Shown: positions 28,141-42,140 of the stretch, piece after piece
Layout of the letters: every line of letters begins with the position of its first letter
How positions within the stretch are numbered: position 1 is the first letter of the stretch
Assembly: GCF_963576545.1 (NCBI RefSeq)
Contig: NC_083636.1
Location: 10,258,104 to 10,322,103, forward strand
Reading direction: 5' to 3'
DNA length: 64,000 bases
Origin: Limanda limanda
Lineage: Eukaryota; Chordata; Actinopteri; Pleuronectiformes; Pleuronectidae
Notes under the pieces: model-generated
The model's input: the letters and a program-made list of their open reading frames with translations, nothing else
Told to the model about the DNA's origin: nothing
Databases searched by the model: none
Translations under genes and position numbers: made by a program

Positions 28141-28861
28141 TTAGGACAACACACACTAACTACCTTTTATTAAATTCCTGAAAAGGCTTGGCCATATATG
28201 AGTCTATATGAGAATGTTTGGCAGAGTGATGGAGACTCAATTCTTGCAGCAGCAGTAGAGGTGTCAACGTCTCCAAATGCACCAACATCACAAGAAGACA
28301 ATGGTAAGTGTCAAAGGTCAAAGCCAAAGTGACCTGATAGGATCCTTATGAGCAAAAATGTATCCTGGGTTGCATCTCAGAATCTAAGATACTGGGGCAG
28401 AGGAGCTTACTGCATGAATACGTTTATAGAATATAAATTCAAACAATCAAATGTGTTGATTATGTGCTGCAAACAAACATATGACACAACTCTGGTTAGT
28501 TATCTTTGGTTTAGGGCTGAAGCATCTCCTGGAGCCGAAATATCCACCTCAAGTCCATCCTAGTAGACATGACTTTATGTATTTTATTGGTTGATGCATG
28601 ATGATTTCACTAAAACGGTCCAATCTGTGACTTCATATGACTTCAAGCTCACAATTCTCCATTTGTGAAAAGGTTTGAACACAGAAGTCCAAAACTAAGT
28701 CAACAATCTGACTTTTGTCCAAGCCCTAAAAATGTGAATGTGACTGCGTGAGGGATGAAGTAGCACCATTGTTCGTGTTGGACTTTCCCCATTGGTCTTT
28801 CAAAACGATTTGTCCCAAACTGTTCTTTCACGTCAGCTGACAGAGATGTTAATGAGCAGCT

Positions 28862-29235
28862 CACCCTCTCTGTGCCGTTTTCAGACATGACCTCTGGAGG
28901 AACTCCGGGGAATTGGGTCCGGATTTTCTCAGGAGGTTTCTTTTCACATATGATCGACACAGCAGGAGATTCTCCGCTCAGACGTGTTCACAATGGCAGA
29001 AAATGCTCTGTAGGATTCAGGCGAGGAATGGTGCAGAGAAGATCACATGTTGACTCACAAACTCTTGTGACATCTTGGTCATTGTCTTCTAAGTGTATGG
29101 CTCTGCTTTTTACCCCCCCCCCCCCCCACTCGATCGCAGTGAATCCTGCGAAGGATCTCCTGCTGTGTTCTCACATTAGCTGCACGGGAGAAAGTCTGCA
29201 GCAGCTCAGTGCGTGTCTGAAAGTATCATTTTACA
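28862..29235 (+). repeat. related dispersed repeat, copy D
   Basis: It has the same layout as copies A-C but is more diverged: gacctctggaggaactccgg, attgggtccggattttctc, then cacatatgatcgacacagc and the gttcacaatggcagaaaa segment. A run of about 15 C lies at 29115-29129. It may be a sister subfamily. Confidence 0.5.
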
Positions 29236-30359
29236 AGTAAAAATAGCTATAGAACCATCCCTATTGACCTTTAACCTTGACAGTATTTTGGAGCTGCAGC
29301 TTGGAAATGGCTGGGAGCTGACTGCTGGTCAGTAGAAAATACTGTACATGTGAGCACAGAGAGAAGGAAAATGATAAAGGGCATCAACTTGCGACATTCA
29401 AACTACCAGTGTGAAAGTGTCTCTGGACACAAACCAATGGGTGACAAGCCTCCTCTGTTGTGCACGGGCTCAACGAAAAGAAATGAAACAAATCAGACTA
29501 ACTATGAAATCAATTTGCGCAAAAAGAAAACAACTTTTTGGAAAAGCAGCTGTATACACATTGGATCAATATCGAAAATGGATGTTAAGGGGCTCTATAA
29601 ATAGGTGGCGAGTTGTGGTCTGGTAATGACTGTGTGTGTGAGTGTAGGCTGCGTGCCGCTAAACGGAGGCTGCTGGGTTGTAGGATGTTTAGGAAGCTCG
29701 CCACAACTAGCGTGGCCACAGGCCAGCTGGCAGGTCGCCTCAAACCTCAAGCAGCACTGTTATTCTTCCACTTTCTTCCTGTCTCTTCCCTAAACTTGCT
29801 TAATCTTTCCTTCTACTCTTCATTCACTGCCATTGTCTCACTTTGACATCTTGTTTTGCTTTACTGTCTTATCTCACTTCACCCTTCTCCAAACTTCACA
29901 CACACACACAAACACGCACAGTTGCACATGTATGACAGGACTGCAAAACAACAAAAACACATGCATATTCTCAAGACCTCCACACACATGTCCCCTTGCC
30001 CTGCATGGCCTCATGCAAACAACACACACACACACACACACACACACTTCTGTCTCAGTATTACACACACCCTTGAAGATAAAAAAGAAAAAGGAATATA
30101 AAAGAAATAAAAACTCTTAAGCGACAAACCCTCACACCCAGTTTGCCATTTGATAAGATTAGATTTATTTCTCTAGCTGTGACACAGAAAATGGAAGTGG
30201 ATTATTTAGTTAAATAAAAAAAAAAGGCAGAATTAAATTAAAACTTGTAGGCGTTATTGTTAAGCAAGGAACAGTGGGGGCTTAAATATATAGGCTGAGC
30301 ATAGCCTTCAGGCAGTGGATAGCACAATCTCCCCTCCTCTTATTCTCATCAATGGACTT

Positions 30360-30361
<2 letters not shown>

Positions 30362-30414
<53 letters not shown>
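30362..30414. repeat. (AC)n microsatellite
   Basis: Perfect AC run of 53 bp. A smaller CA block lies at 30021-30047. Confidence 0.97.
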
Positions 30415-30415
<1 letters not shown>

Positions 30416-32689
30416 CTTTCCACGACCACAAAGCCTGTGTTGAAAATCAGAAATCATTTCCTCTTCACTCCAGATTTCCTCCTGCTCGCTTTCTCTTCTT
30501 CTCCAGCTTGCTCCGTCGTCCCCCCTTCTCCCTCAGAGCAAGTACACAGGGGGCTGCCAGGGCGCATCAATCCAGGGTTGAGCCTGTGCCTTGACGCGGT
30601 GAAACACAAAGTGCGGAGATTTGGTGCATAAACATGTGTGCTCTTAAACGGCAGCAGCGAGCGAGAGGGGGAGCGCTGCCAAATCCCCCCATTCAGCCTC
30701 AGACCGAAGGAGGCGACATCCTGACAGCTTTGAGGTGGAGGGGGGAAAAGAGGGGAGGGGGGAGTCAGTAGATGGTAGAGAGGGGAGGTATGAAAAGGAG
30801 GGAGAGAGAGATAGCAACTTAAGGCAGAGATTGTGATGGAGGAGGAGGTTGAGAGAGAACATCAGCTCCTGGGGATAAAAACAAAAAGTGATAATCCGCT
30901 GTTTTTTTATACTTAAAACTGTTTTGCTCTTCCTTATCTCTGTGATATAATGAGACCAGGAACCAACTTTTAGTTTGTTCAGCTTCTGCTGTCTGAGATA
31001 TATTTATTTTCACGCCAAAATAATCTTTATTACTATAGAGATAAATGTAAGTTCAATGAAGAAAACTGGAAAAAGGAACACATTTCATACTTCTACCTTT
31101 GAGCCTTTTCACATGATCCTCATTTGAAGATTTTGTAATTAATTGTAGAACGTCATTCATTTTTTATATTCTCTTAAAATTGAGTTGTCATTAAAGTTCA
31201 TACTTGACCTTCACAATGGACAAAATCGAATGGATATATCCTTTTATTGAAGGATTATTCAGGTTTATTAGAATCCCATTTCTTATTTTTGTTGGCCGGG
31301 TAGTCCTATGCTTTCTGTCATTTGTCATAACATTGTATGAATCTGCGTAATAGCTGTGCAGTAAAGAATTAGGAAAAGGTCAGTGGGGCCCCGGATGAAG
31401 CAGGAAACACAAGAGCTCACTATGGGTGTAAATAAACCAAGAGTTTAGCCAGATTATCTAAACCACTTCATGCTCAGCAGGAACCATAAATGTGACACAG
31501 GTTCAACCAAAGTTGAAACCAGAAAATTCATGGATGTTTAAATAGACCGTTTGTGTTACGATTCTGCCTTTGGTCTTTAGAAATTTGTTTAAAACTTGTG
31601 CGATGGTTTAGAGGCTGATAACTCTTGTCCCATCTGACTTCGTTTTAGCGACACTGCCATGTTGCTGGTCACAAAAAAGACGACAGTGCTTTTCTCTTCT
31701 AAATGAAGACAAGAGTTGTAATTAATCAGGACTAACCTAGTATCTTATAGAACTTGCAGGAGCTCAGACCCTTCACACTAATAGGTCCATTCTATTTTTT
31801 TCAATTTATAGTCAGTTGGCCTGTGAAGCTCTAATTTGTTTTTCTAGAGAACCCAGAATATGTCTTTACACTTCACACAACATAATAGACCTCTGATCTA
31901 CTTTATTATATGCACTGTCGCACATTGTATAGCTCTGACAGTGCTCTTCCCTCTCATACTGGTAGGCCATCAAAACATCCATAAAGATTTCACCATCCTC
32001 GGCAGCCAGACCCTGTCATTGATTCTAATCTAATTGAACATTTTTCGTTATTTTGTGGGAAACGTGCTTCCGGCCTCACCATCTTCAGACATGCACTGCA
32101 AAATGTGTGATCATGTAGTGGTCGTCCAGCAGTTGAGTGTTGGAAGTGATTCCTGGCTTCTCCTGTCTGCTTGTGCTCTTATACAGGACCACTACATTGA
32201 ATGGCTATCATGCAGACACACGTGCGTGAATCACTGATTGTGTGTGAAGCTTGTGTCTTTCTGCCATTCATATGTGCGAAGTCACAGTTTATGCTCAGTC
32301 ACAATGAGATATTTTATTCATTCTCATTCTTCTCAGGTTGAATTTAGTCAGCCAAAAACTTTAGTTTGCTGCGAGAGGAAGATTTCAAGGAGAAGTCTCC
32401 ATTGTCTGTAGTGCAGTCAGGTAACAGGACAGATATAGCGCGTGAGTGTGAGTTAATGCGCTCGTTACATCAACACTTTTTGTGTATTTGTCTGTGTTTG
32501 CATGTGTGTGTTTTCGAGATGTCTGGACTATCATTTTTTGTAAATCATTCACTTTTTATTTGTCTTCCCAGGCTAGTGTTTCATTAACCCCGCTGTGACA
32601 CAGACTCCCTTTCATTCACCTCTTGCATTGTCTGCTCCAGTCGCTCACTCTGTCTCTCTCTCACAGCTCCAAAGACGACTAATAAATAA

Positions 32690-32850
32690 CGGACACCAAA
32701 AACACTCTTATTTTCCCTCAGCCATAATTAACTGACTCGATTTTTTCAAGGAGAGGAGGGAAACAAATCTGGCTAATTAGGAATGAGTTAAGATTCGCAC
32801 AAAGAGTACAAAACGCTAATTAAATTTCAATCCAGAGACGAAAACATCCT
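32690..32850. promoter_or_regulatory. candidate regulatory block, TAATTA-rich
   Basis: cataattaactgac, ggctaattaggaatg and cgctaattaaatttc occur within 120 bp of low-repeat sequence. Confidence 0.35.
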
Positions 32851-33334
32851 TGTTTACAGTGCGATGTTTGCAGCAGCAGTTAAAACAGTGCACCCCCGTT
32901 GGAAGCACAGCGGGTGAAAGGTCTCGGACACACTCACACACACACACACACACAGTCCACATCCAGTAACATTGAGCATGTCAAGTACCAGTCAAGAACC
33001 TTGACTTCTGCTACTGAGCTCGACAAATAAAGGAATGGACCCGGAGAAATGAAAAAACTAATAAAACCAACATCATTTACTTGCGTTAGGATGTCGAATT
33101 GCAATTGGTCAATCTCCCAATTCCTCAAAATATGATTTCCATACAAACTTAATTTTGCCACATTCACAGGCGCTCTCAAACAGCCCTATTGCCCTATGTT
33201 CACAGTCTCCCTGAATATAATCACCTTTTCCTCTTGAAAGTCAGCAGACCTTGGTTTTAACTGGAACTGCTTTTCTTCTAAAGGAACTTGGAGTTGTTTT
33301 GAACACAGCAGTGTACAGCTCCATTACTGTCAAG

Positions 33335-33650
33335 GGGAAATATTACATTTAAAGGACTAGTTAAACATTTTTTATAAATACTTGGATTACACTTTCTTTC
33401 TGACGGATACATGAGAGGAATTGGTACCACTTTCATATCTGAATAGAGAGTTGGACTCCGGGAGCGATTAGCCTAGCTTAACACAAACACAGAGGGAAAC
33501 AAGTTGCAGAGCTTTCTAAAGAGCTAAAAAAGGAAACACTTAGCGCATACGGGGGTTTAAGTCCTCATGCAGCGGCAGGTTTGTAGATTCGGTTCTAAGC
33601 TTTACACCAGGTCTCCCATTGTCTGTTTACCAAGTTCACCCTAACTGTCC
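33335..33650 (+). repeat. teleost dispersed repeat fragment
   Basis: It contains aaaggactagttaaacattt, then tacatgagaggaattggtac, gattagcctagcttaacaca and agagggaaacaag. This order resembles a frequent fish repeat with an AAAGGACTAGTTC…ACATTTTGGGAAATACGC-type head. It is degraded. Confidence 0.55.
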
Positions 33651-33769
33651 TGTCATTAAATGCGAAATGCCTGCAAATAAATCTAAATATAAGTAATTAA
33701 CATCTACTTGCAACTATGCTTACTAATTATCTTGTTTTTTCACCCCAGACCGTTGTTTTGTTTGTTTGT

Positions 33770-33925
33770 TTGTTTATTTGTTTGTCAGCGAGATTACGCA
33801 AAAACTACTGAACATGTATTTATAAAACCTGGTGGAAGGAATGGCCAAAAAATACCCCCTTAAATATTGGGCGGATTCAGAAAATGGATGCGAGATCGAT
33901 ATAATCATTTTCTTTAATGCTAGGG
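33770..33925 (+). repeat. teleost dispersed repeat fragment
   Basis: It contains gcgagattacgcaaaaacta, then cctggtggaaggaatggcca and ttgggcggattcagaaaatg. This pattern is common in fish genomes and is preceded by (TTTG)n at 33753-33784. No protein was recognised. Confidence 0.55.
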
Positions 33926-35652
33926 TTGGTGATCACGGAAAAGCTAAGTTCAGCCCTCTCGTTAAACCTACCTCACCAAACCACATGATCGCATGCTGCC
34001 TGACAACTGCTAGAAGTAGACTTTTCCTTGATTAGCCCGCGAATTTCTGGCTATCGTCTGTGCTGTTCGGTTAATGGCCGACAGGTACGCCAGCCAATCA
34101 TTACATTTTCCCAAATTGTATGATTGGTTTATTACAGTGCAGCAAAGGCCACACATGCCTCATTTTACAGCTTTATTTATGTATGTGTCAATGAAAAATT
34201 AGCAAATTAAGATTTTTCCTGGAAGCTCGGTGCTATAAGTGCTGCTGCACCTACCAGGTTTATGTGAAGGCTCCTTGCTGCTGACCTCGACCTTGCAGTT
34301 GCCATCTGAAAGCCCCTTTATACTCATACCTGCATATCCCAAAAGAGTCAATCTGATGTGTGCTTTTCACAACACTGACACCACTATACCTTGGTGGTGA
34401 AAGTGGCAGACGGAGCAATTTGTCTGTCCATCTTGTGGTACCTGCCTCTCTACCTGCCCATTTATCTGTTCCTTTTTTCTCTCCCTTCCACAGGCAGGGA
34501 TTGATGGGTTTGGAACAAGGAGAAGACTCAAGACAGACACACGGAGACAGGGAGAGCGAGAGAGTTGCTTGTAAGTGTAAATGAACACGCACATGTCTAC
34601 ATCCATGTCACCGCATGTCAGTTCAAGTACCACTGGAGAGAAGGTGTGTGTGTGTGTTGAGTGTGTGTGTGTGTGTAGAAGAGAGCGGCCTGAGCTCCCG
34701 CCTGTATTAAGCGGGCCCTGGCAGAAAGAGATAGCGGCTCTATCTTAATGGCTTCTGCCGCCTGCCACTCAGCCTTCAGACGGGGTCCTCCGCCTGCACG
34801 TGTCTCCCCACGATAAAGCCACTTCACAGGGGCTTGTGCCTCTCCACGCTGGCCTCTCCACTCCCAGGGAAGAGGAGAATAGACAGAGAGAGAGAGGGGG
34901 AAAGATGCCAAAGGTATTGATATATGAGCTCACCCTGAGACTGTGACGAGATGCGAGGCATGGAGAGGGGCGGGGGGGCATTCAAGCTACTGGCCTCCAT
35001 TCAATACATAGATTTGCAGAGTAATAGCTCAGACGTCACAATTGTTTCTGGAGCATTTCTCCTCCGCCATGTTTTGAACACATTTCGATGTCGTGCATGG
35101 GACATGTCGGTAGAAGTAAGGCATCTCTTCAGACACTAGTCAAGTTTTCCATCTGGCTTTCTTTCCATTGTTGTGTCTCTGTGTCATTAATGTATTAATG
35201 CTGGCTCACATAAGCTGCCACGGGTGCCAGAAGTCTAACTGTCGGGTGCATGATGTAAGCTTTAGTCAGGCCACTGTTCCACTGGTAGCTCATCCTGAGG
35301 GAGCAGGGCACATTGTCAGAATAACAGCAGCAACAGCAGTGGAACAAACTGAAGTATTTCTCCATGGAGCCATACTGAGCTGCTTGGTCCAACTTGGTGG
35401 CACAGTAGCTTTCTTGTGAAATGGTGTATGAACAGCAGCAGCCTTTGCTATAGACCACAACTGGAAAGGCAAAAGCAGGAATTGCATGCCAGCTGAGACA
35501 GGCCACTTTTTTGTCAATGGATCATTTGGGGAATTTGTTAAATTGACAGCTCACTCCATATAAAGTGCAATATAGACAACAATTTTTCCTGCAGGCTAGT
35601 GGACAGATCTGCAAAACCCTTAAATAAATCGAAAAATGTATTGTATTTATCA
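33926..35652. other. non-coding stretch
   Basis: Probable repeat remnant at 33930-34160, including an inverted pair CCAATCATTACA / TGTATGATTGG (34094-34127). GT block at 34645-34678. No gene recognised. Confidence 0.45.
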
Positions 35653-36222
35653 TTAAAGGAGACATATGATGCTTATGCTGTTTTTCTTTCTTCTAGTCTT
35701 GTGGGATTTATAGGTTAATGGTGAATATAAAAGCTTTGCAAAATTAAAAAGCACAAAGTCTGCTTCGTCCCCGCAGAAAACACTGCTCCTGAAGATCCTA
35801 AACTTCTCATCAGTAGTCCAGCCGATACTTCTGGGGGGTCATGGCATTCCGTGACATCACGATTCCGCACATTTGCATAATAGACGCCACTCAGCTAGTC
35901 TGACACACCCCTTTGCAAAGCCAGGTAAAGCGAGAGTGAAAGCCGACATTTCCTACAAGCACTGGAAGTGGTTAACCAAGTACAACAGAGTGGGCCTGCT
36001 GGCCAATCAGAGCAGTCTTGGCTTTATCGGGAGGGGGGGACTTTAAAGAAACAGGAGCTATAACCAAGCAGTTCAGACAGAGGATGAAAAGAGGAGCTGC
36101 AGCAATGGACAGTGTGAGGAAAGTGATGTGTTTTCCGAACATTGGAGCATTTAAATAATTTCTAGTAATAACAGATTTTAAAAATTAATAACATGAATAT
36201 GATCAGAATACGTTTCCTTCAA
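35653..36222. mobile_element. TTAA-type MITE (piggyBac/Kolobok-like), about 570 bp
   Basis: The left end reads TTAAAGGAGACATATGATG and the reverse-complemented right end reads TTGAAGGAAACGTATTCTG, an imperfect inverted repeat starting at a TTAA-like target. This end sequence belongs to an abundant teleost MITE type. The interior has no recognised protein. Superfamily (piggyBac versus Kolobok) cannot be decided from the ends alone. Confidence 0.65.
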
Positions 36223-36932
36223 AATCTAAAAGTTCAATCTTGACCTAAGAAACAGCATCCTGGTTATTAAGAGCCAATGGACTTTTAGACTGAGATGAGT
36301 TTTCTCTGGCTACTGATGGATTAAAGGGAACATGGGTCGGTCATACAAGTGCTCCGAATCATTGAGTGTGGAACTATTGTGCATTTTCATCTTGTGCACA
36401 AAAAACCTCAATGGAAACATAAATATCAACAAAACGATCCCAGAGAACTGACTAATCAATGATCAGTTTCATTTACTCATTCATTACTCAATGTCTGAAC
36501 ATTTATGCCTGGCAGTGAACGCCTGTGATTCAAATTCAAACAAAAAAAAAACATTGACAAATTTTGAGCTCCTCTGTCCGACCGGTAATATTCAACAAAC
36601 CCTAGCACACTCATTTCCCTCCAATTTAAATGCAAACTGTCATTTTCTAGATGTGATCTTGCTCTTCCACAGAAAACCCTCTTAGGTCCATAACTACTGA
36701 TTTGCCACATTGTGCCCAAAGTGTGTTTCTCCAAATTTGCATAATATGGTGTGGAATGTTTGTGAACATGTTTGGGAGATGTGTGTGACTATATGTGTGT
36801 GTGTGTGTCTGCAGGCTTTGGGATTGTTTACTACCGGTCTCTCCCTGCCCCTACTCATGGTCGGCCCCTAATGCACTACAGCTGTTAGGGTCCTGACACA
36901 GGGGCCTCCCATCAACGGTTTCATTGTAATGG

Positions 36933-36934
<2 letters not shown>

Positions 36935-37022
<88 letters not shown>
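36935..37022. repeat. (TG)n microsatellite, 88 bp
   Basis: Perfect run, followed by further GT-rich sequence at 37185-37230. Confidence 0.98.
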
Positions 37023-37024
<2 letters not shown>

Positions 37025-37859
37025 GTGTGTACATACTTGCTTTTGTGCATGCTTTTTCCTGTGTTTGTGAATGAGTGTGTGCAGTTTTGTTTTTACATGA
37101 ACATGTGTATGTGTAGGTGCTGCACTATGGATATTTGTTGCTCCTTATCTGTATTTTTTCTGTCCCTCTGATGGCATTTCGATTCTGTGTGTTTGTGTGT
37201 GTGTGTGTGTGCGTGTGTGTGTGTGTGCTTACATGCATATCCTGTCCTCGTACGAGTGGCCTCCTCTCCCTCCATCCAGCTTGTGTCTCCTCCCTGCTGC
37301 CTTTTCCAAAACCTAAAAAAAACACAACTCTGATAATGAACCTATTAATCACTTAACAAGCCTCCTTTGTTTCAGCCCAGGTGAAACGCTCCCTTTTTTA
37401 TTTTCTCGTCACTATTCTTTGCTGATCATAATACACCCTGGTGGCCTTGTTCGTTCATTTTCCTCAGCAACTTATTTTAACTGTAGATGCTAGCTTCCAC
37501 CTGAGGTTGGTAAATTCTGTACCAGGCTTCTTTAGATTTCTCCCCTTCATCCAGTCTCTCGCTCTTTCTTTGCAGCTAAAAAACCCTGAGCTCAGGTTTA
37601 CTGATATAATCTCATAAAGAACATTTCTGTGCATCGACGTTCTCATTCATTGTCATGCGTTTACTTCGTTCCCTGGATCGCCATGTTTCCACTTAAGAAT
37701 CCATTGTGCAGACAGAATTAATCCTGGCTTCAGTTCAATAAATTGTGAAGACCACGACTCACTACTCATACCCATTGTGCACATGGTAATGACAAACTCA
37801 AGTCTCATCTCTGGCCAAGCCCTGCTGCAGGGAAGGAGTGCAGGGCAAGGGGTGTGCCC

Positions 37860-38060
37860 AGGTCAGCGCTGCTCCGTTATGTTGACCGATCGCCGCCAAC
37901 TCAGCCGCATAATGAAGAAATTAAGTTTCTGTAATGCACAAATGAGGTTATCATTGGTTTTGCAGCTGTTTACAGGGTCAAGGAGAGATGGCGTTTCCAA
38001 TCGGGGCTCAATTTAGTCGAGGAATGTGATTAGATTTAGCCGTCTCAGTGTATTCTCTCT
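37860..38060. promoter_or_regulatory. candidate regulatory block
   Basis: Unique sequence running from the cgccgccaactcagccgc area through gcataatgaagaaattaagt, gcagctgtttacag and gattagatttagccgtctc. It has no repeat content, about 4 kb upstream of the sox5 first exon. Confidence 0.25.
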
Positions 38061-39505
38061 ATTTGACCATGAATTAGATTAGGCAAATAGAAATCTAATG
38101 CCACTGATTGTTGGTGACATTGACATGTTCATATCGCTGTCTTATAGAGAGAGAGAGAGAGAGAGAGACGGGGGGCATGTGTGTGTCCATACAATGCAAA
38201 CAAACAATGGTGGCTATATACAGGTTTATCTACATTTAATAGGTCTAATTACAAGTTTGCAGCTAAATTTGAGTAGACCACACGTTCTTCTCTGGTATTT
38301 GAGGGATTGTTGATGTAGACATTATTGCCATCTACTGGCCCAGCTGTCTTGTTTGTAATGGTTTTTAACATACCTATCACCAGACCAAAAAAAACATACT
38401 ACAAAGATTGTTTGAGAGTATGTGAGCATATGGGGAGTGTGCTGGGGTGAGATGACCTTCCACCTTATATCCCTTATAGACCTAGCATTAGGTCCATGCA
38501 TTATTCTTTCTAGTCAAAACACTGTGCCAGCATTACTCACAATGCAGCTTTAAAGTTCCATTTGGACATTTGGCTGTATTCTGTCAGCAGTGGCGAATGT
38601 AGCCTCAGACCTCCAGGCTGGAGCAGAAATGAGCAGCAGACTATCGAGGTCTGATAAGCTCACTTCTTCCCAACTCATTTTCAAAATCGTAGTCTTCAGA
38701 CAAAAACCAACACTGATTTAAGTGACATCGCTTGAGGCAGTTTATCAGACCGCACACAGCTCCCTCTGCAGCCACAAAAGACTTTATCACAGCAAAAAGG
38801 CCCTGGTTCTCCCCAAGACCTGCAAACAGCCTTTTGATGAGGAAAATCGGCAGATTCCTTTTAACTGTTTTTCATGTTGCTTTACGTGAGGAAAAAAGAA
38901 CTTGCTGCACATTTTGTAACACTATCACAAATATCAGCTTCTTCTTATTCTTTGTGGAAACTATATAATGTTTACAATAGGGTGAAATATTTCAATCAAA
39001 CCCTTACATTTTGTTGTCACCTGACTTATTTGGGGTCTTGTAGCCACTGGTAGTTTGTCCAAATCTTTCAATGTCAGGTTCTTATAAGTAATCATTGATC
39101 TGGATACTATGCCTCTGCACAGGGTGGCAAAATATGAAGAATTGATGAAACATTGCTTCCACTTGTTCAAATGTCCACTTTTGAGCACTTTAGGAGTAGG
39201 GCTTGTCCATTTTTGGAAAGAGTAAATGGATAAATTGGTCTACTGTGTTGAGACTGTTTTGAAAAATACTGTTTCCAACTTAAAGACTAAACGTTCAATC
39301 AACTTTTAAGCAGCAGCTAGACAAAAAAAGACTTTAATATGGTTGAAATGTCCAAAACAGTTCTATGTGACTAGATTATTTTTGTCAATATCTGACAAAA
39401 GTCCAAAAGAAGTGTGTGTGTATGTGTGTGTGTGAGAGACTGTACACAAGGTGTCTGTTTGACTACAGTAGGTAGAGTGACAAGACTCGCTTTCTCTCCT
39501 TCCTC

Positions 39506-39632
<127 letters not shown>

Positions 39633-40578
39633 AAGTATCACAGAAGTGGCAGTCTGTCAACTCTGCTTTTCTCTGCGCTCACCAGAACAATAGCTGGATT
39701 GGCCGTATGTGTGACATGCAGACCACACACCCCTAATAGTGACTGACAGCACTAAGGGCTGAAAGCAGCATGCACTACTGACCCACACGCACACACACAT
39801 ATACAGTACGTCTACCTGAGGACACAATGGGTGTGGGTGATCTGTGAAGGTTTTAGCCAGTTTGTATATGTGTATTTTGTGTGCGTGCGTTTATTCATGC
39901 GTGTGAGCTTCAGCATATGTTCTGTTGAAAGCGTTCAGCTGTCTTCTCGTAACAAAACTGCTCCATGTGGCAGAATCAAACGTCTGCTTTGCACCGCATC
40001 AAAACAAAGGGGGGAAAAGAAAGAAGGGAAATTAAAGTCTGTTAAAGCTTTTATTCCGTCTCATTTGTTATAATATGGCCCTGGAGAAGAACTAGCTCGG
40101 ATTGGCTGGAGCGTGTGCATTATTTTCAGAATCCTGCATCACTTGTCCTTGCAATTGTTCTGCATTAGTAAAAGCCATAGAAAAGTAAGATTAACAACAC
40201 TAACATTAACTACTTAACATTAAGTATAAACTCATGGCTCGAAATCTGAGACAAAAAACATATTCAAGCGTAATAATGGGAAAAGTGAAAGAAAATTATG
40301 ATGGTACGAATGTAATGAAATGGATGAATAAAGAAGGTCGACATTCTGACTTTTCATTGTACCTTTCACCTCAAGATTGACAAAGATAAGTTTCTTTTCT
40401 CTTAAACATGAATTTGTTTGATTTTACATCATCAGTTTATCAGTATTGGTATGGTTTCTGCAGCAGAATAGTGATTTAACCCTCTGAACTGTTTTCTGCA
40501 GCATTCAGCTACACCTGAAAGCCTTTTTACTCCTTATTGGTCTCGATTTAGGGTTTGTTCTACAGTACATCCACTTTT

Positions 40579-40589
40579 TGTGTGTGTGG

Positions 40590-40666
<77 letters not shown>
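40579..40666. repeat. (TG)n microsatellite, 88 bp
   Basis: One GA interruption at 40589-40590, otherwise perfect. Confidence 0.97.
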
Positions 40667-40668
<2 letters not shown>

Positions 40669-41425
40669 AGGCTGCGACAACACCAGGGAACTAACTCAGC
40701 ATGAATGAGTCCAACGCAAAATGTTCAAAAATTAATTTATTTTGAACCTCTCCTGTCTTTGTTCTGCCCACGTTAGTTTAACACTTAAGTTTCTAGGCTG
40801 CAGCGTAATTACAAACATTTGCAAGCATCTGAAAGTAGATAATCTACGGCTTTTGTTGTTGTAATTTTTGTGTCAAATTTGTATTTGGTTTTGAACAGAT
40901 GTTCTGACAAACAATTTCACCTCTCCTCTTTGCATTTCTTTTAGAAAGACTGGAGAAGTTAAAGCTAGGGTTGTCAATCCTGGAATATAATTCTATATCC
41001 ATATAATACAAGTCAAACCAGGGTCTAACCAGTTAAACATGTTTATTGTGAAGCTGCAGCGGAAGGAAATGTTTAATTCCCACTCACATCAACTGAATTG
41101 AGAATTATTTCTGGGAGCGTCGCCATAGAAACCCAGTCTTAATACTCCAAATATCGCATTTGTGTTACCCACCATCGATAGAAAGGGACTCAACTCAACT
41201 GACATCGTGTTGTGTAAAAGTTTGAAATATAGAACAAACTTTTGAAAATATTTGTGCGTGTGTGTCCACAAATAAATAGATAGATAGATTTAATATGTTT
41301 AGTATGTTTTATATAGTTCAGGGTAGTTTACTCCATATTGATCAATTCTGCTCATGTTGCATAATAGAGTGCACGTGGGCTTGTCGCTCTGAAGTGTGTC
41401 TACACGTTGTGTGACTGTTGTCTGA

Positions 41426-41664
<239 letters not shown>

Positions 41665-41722
41665 GAGGAAGGGGGCAGCATTTCATGATGAGCCCTCTGG
41701 TCAAATGGCCCCTCCTCTCTGC

Positions 41723-41769
41723 TCCCTCTCTCTTTTTCTCTCCCTCTCTCTCTCTCTCTCTCTCTCGCT

Positions 41770-41803
<34 letters not shown>

Positions 41804-41812
41804 CACACACGG
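41723..41812. repeat. (CT)n followed by (CA)n
   Basis: An imperfect CT tract (41723-41766) passes directly into CA repeats (about 41769-41811) just upstream of the presumptive sox5 5' UTR. Confidence 0.95.
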
Positions 41813-42140
41813 AGCGACAGAGGCTCTGCTGCTGGCCCTTTAAGAGCGGAGCCTCGATCTCCCAGCTTACAGCCAGGGAGGGAGAAGAGGAGGGACAGAG
41901 GCAGAGAGAGAGAAAGAGAGAGAGGGTGTGAGGCTGGAAGTGTGTGAGTAAAGAGAGAGAGGGAGAGAGAGAGTGTGAGAGAGAGAGAAAGAGAGAGAGA
42001 GAGAGAAGCAGCAGTGCGTTGGAGAGGTTGAAGGATCACTTGTATCCCGTCTTGTCTTTGGGAGACTAACCTGGTTCATCTGAGCGCTGTGGGACTGTTT
42101 TATGTTGTTGTTGTCGAGAGAGACGGACCCTTACTCCAGC
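41813..42140 (+). promoter_or_regulatory. sox5: presumptive sox5 5' UTR / promoter-proximal region
   Basis: This is the sequence directly upstream of the first coding exon. It contains ccctttaagagcggagcctc near 41838-41857, a GA-rich purine stretch (about 41875-42006), and unique sequence from about 42007 to the ATG. No TATA box or Inr can be fixed by eye, and the transcription start is not determinable. No acceptor splice site is convincing just before the ATG, so I infer that this exon carries 5' UTR. A further upstream noncoding exon cannot be excluded. Confidence 0.5.

Larger units (their letters stand above)
29236..33334. other. non-coding stretch
   Basis: CA blocks at 29898-29912, 30021-30047 and 30362-30414, purine-rich 30730-30860, AT-rich unique sequence 30900-32680, the candidate block at 32690, and (AC)n at 32935-32955. 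No gene recognised. Confidence 0.5.
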
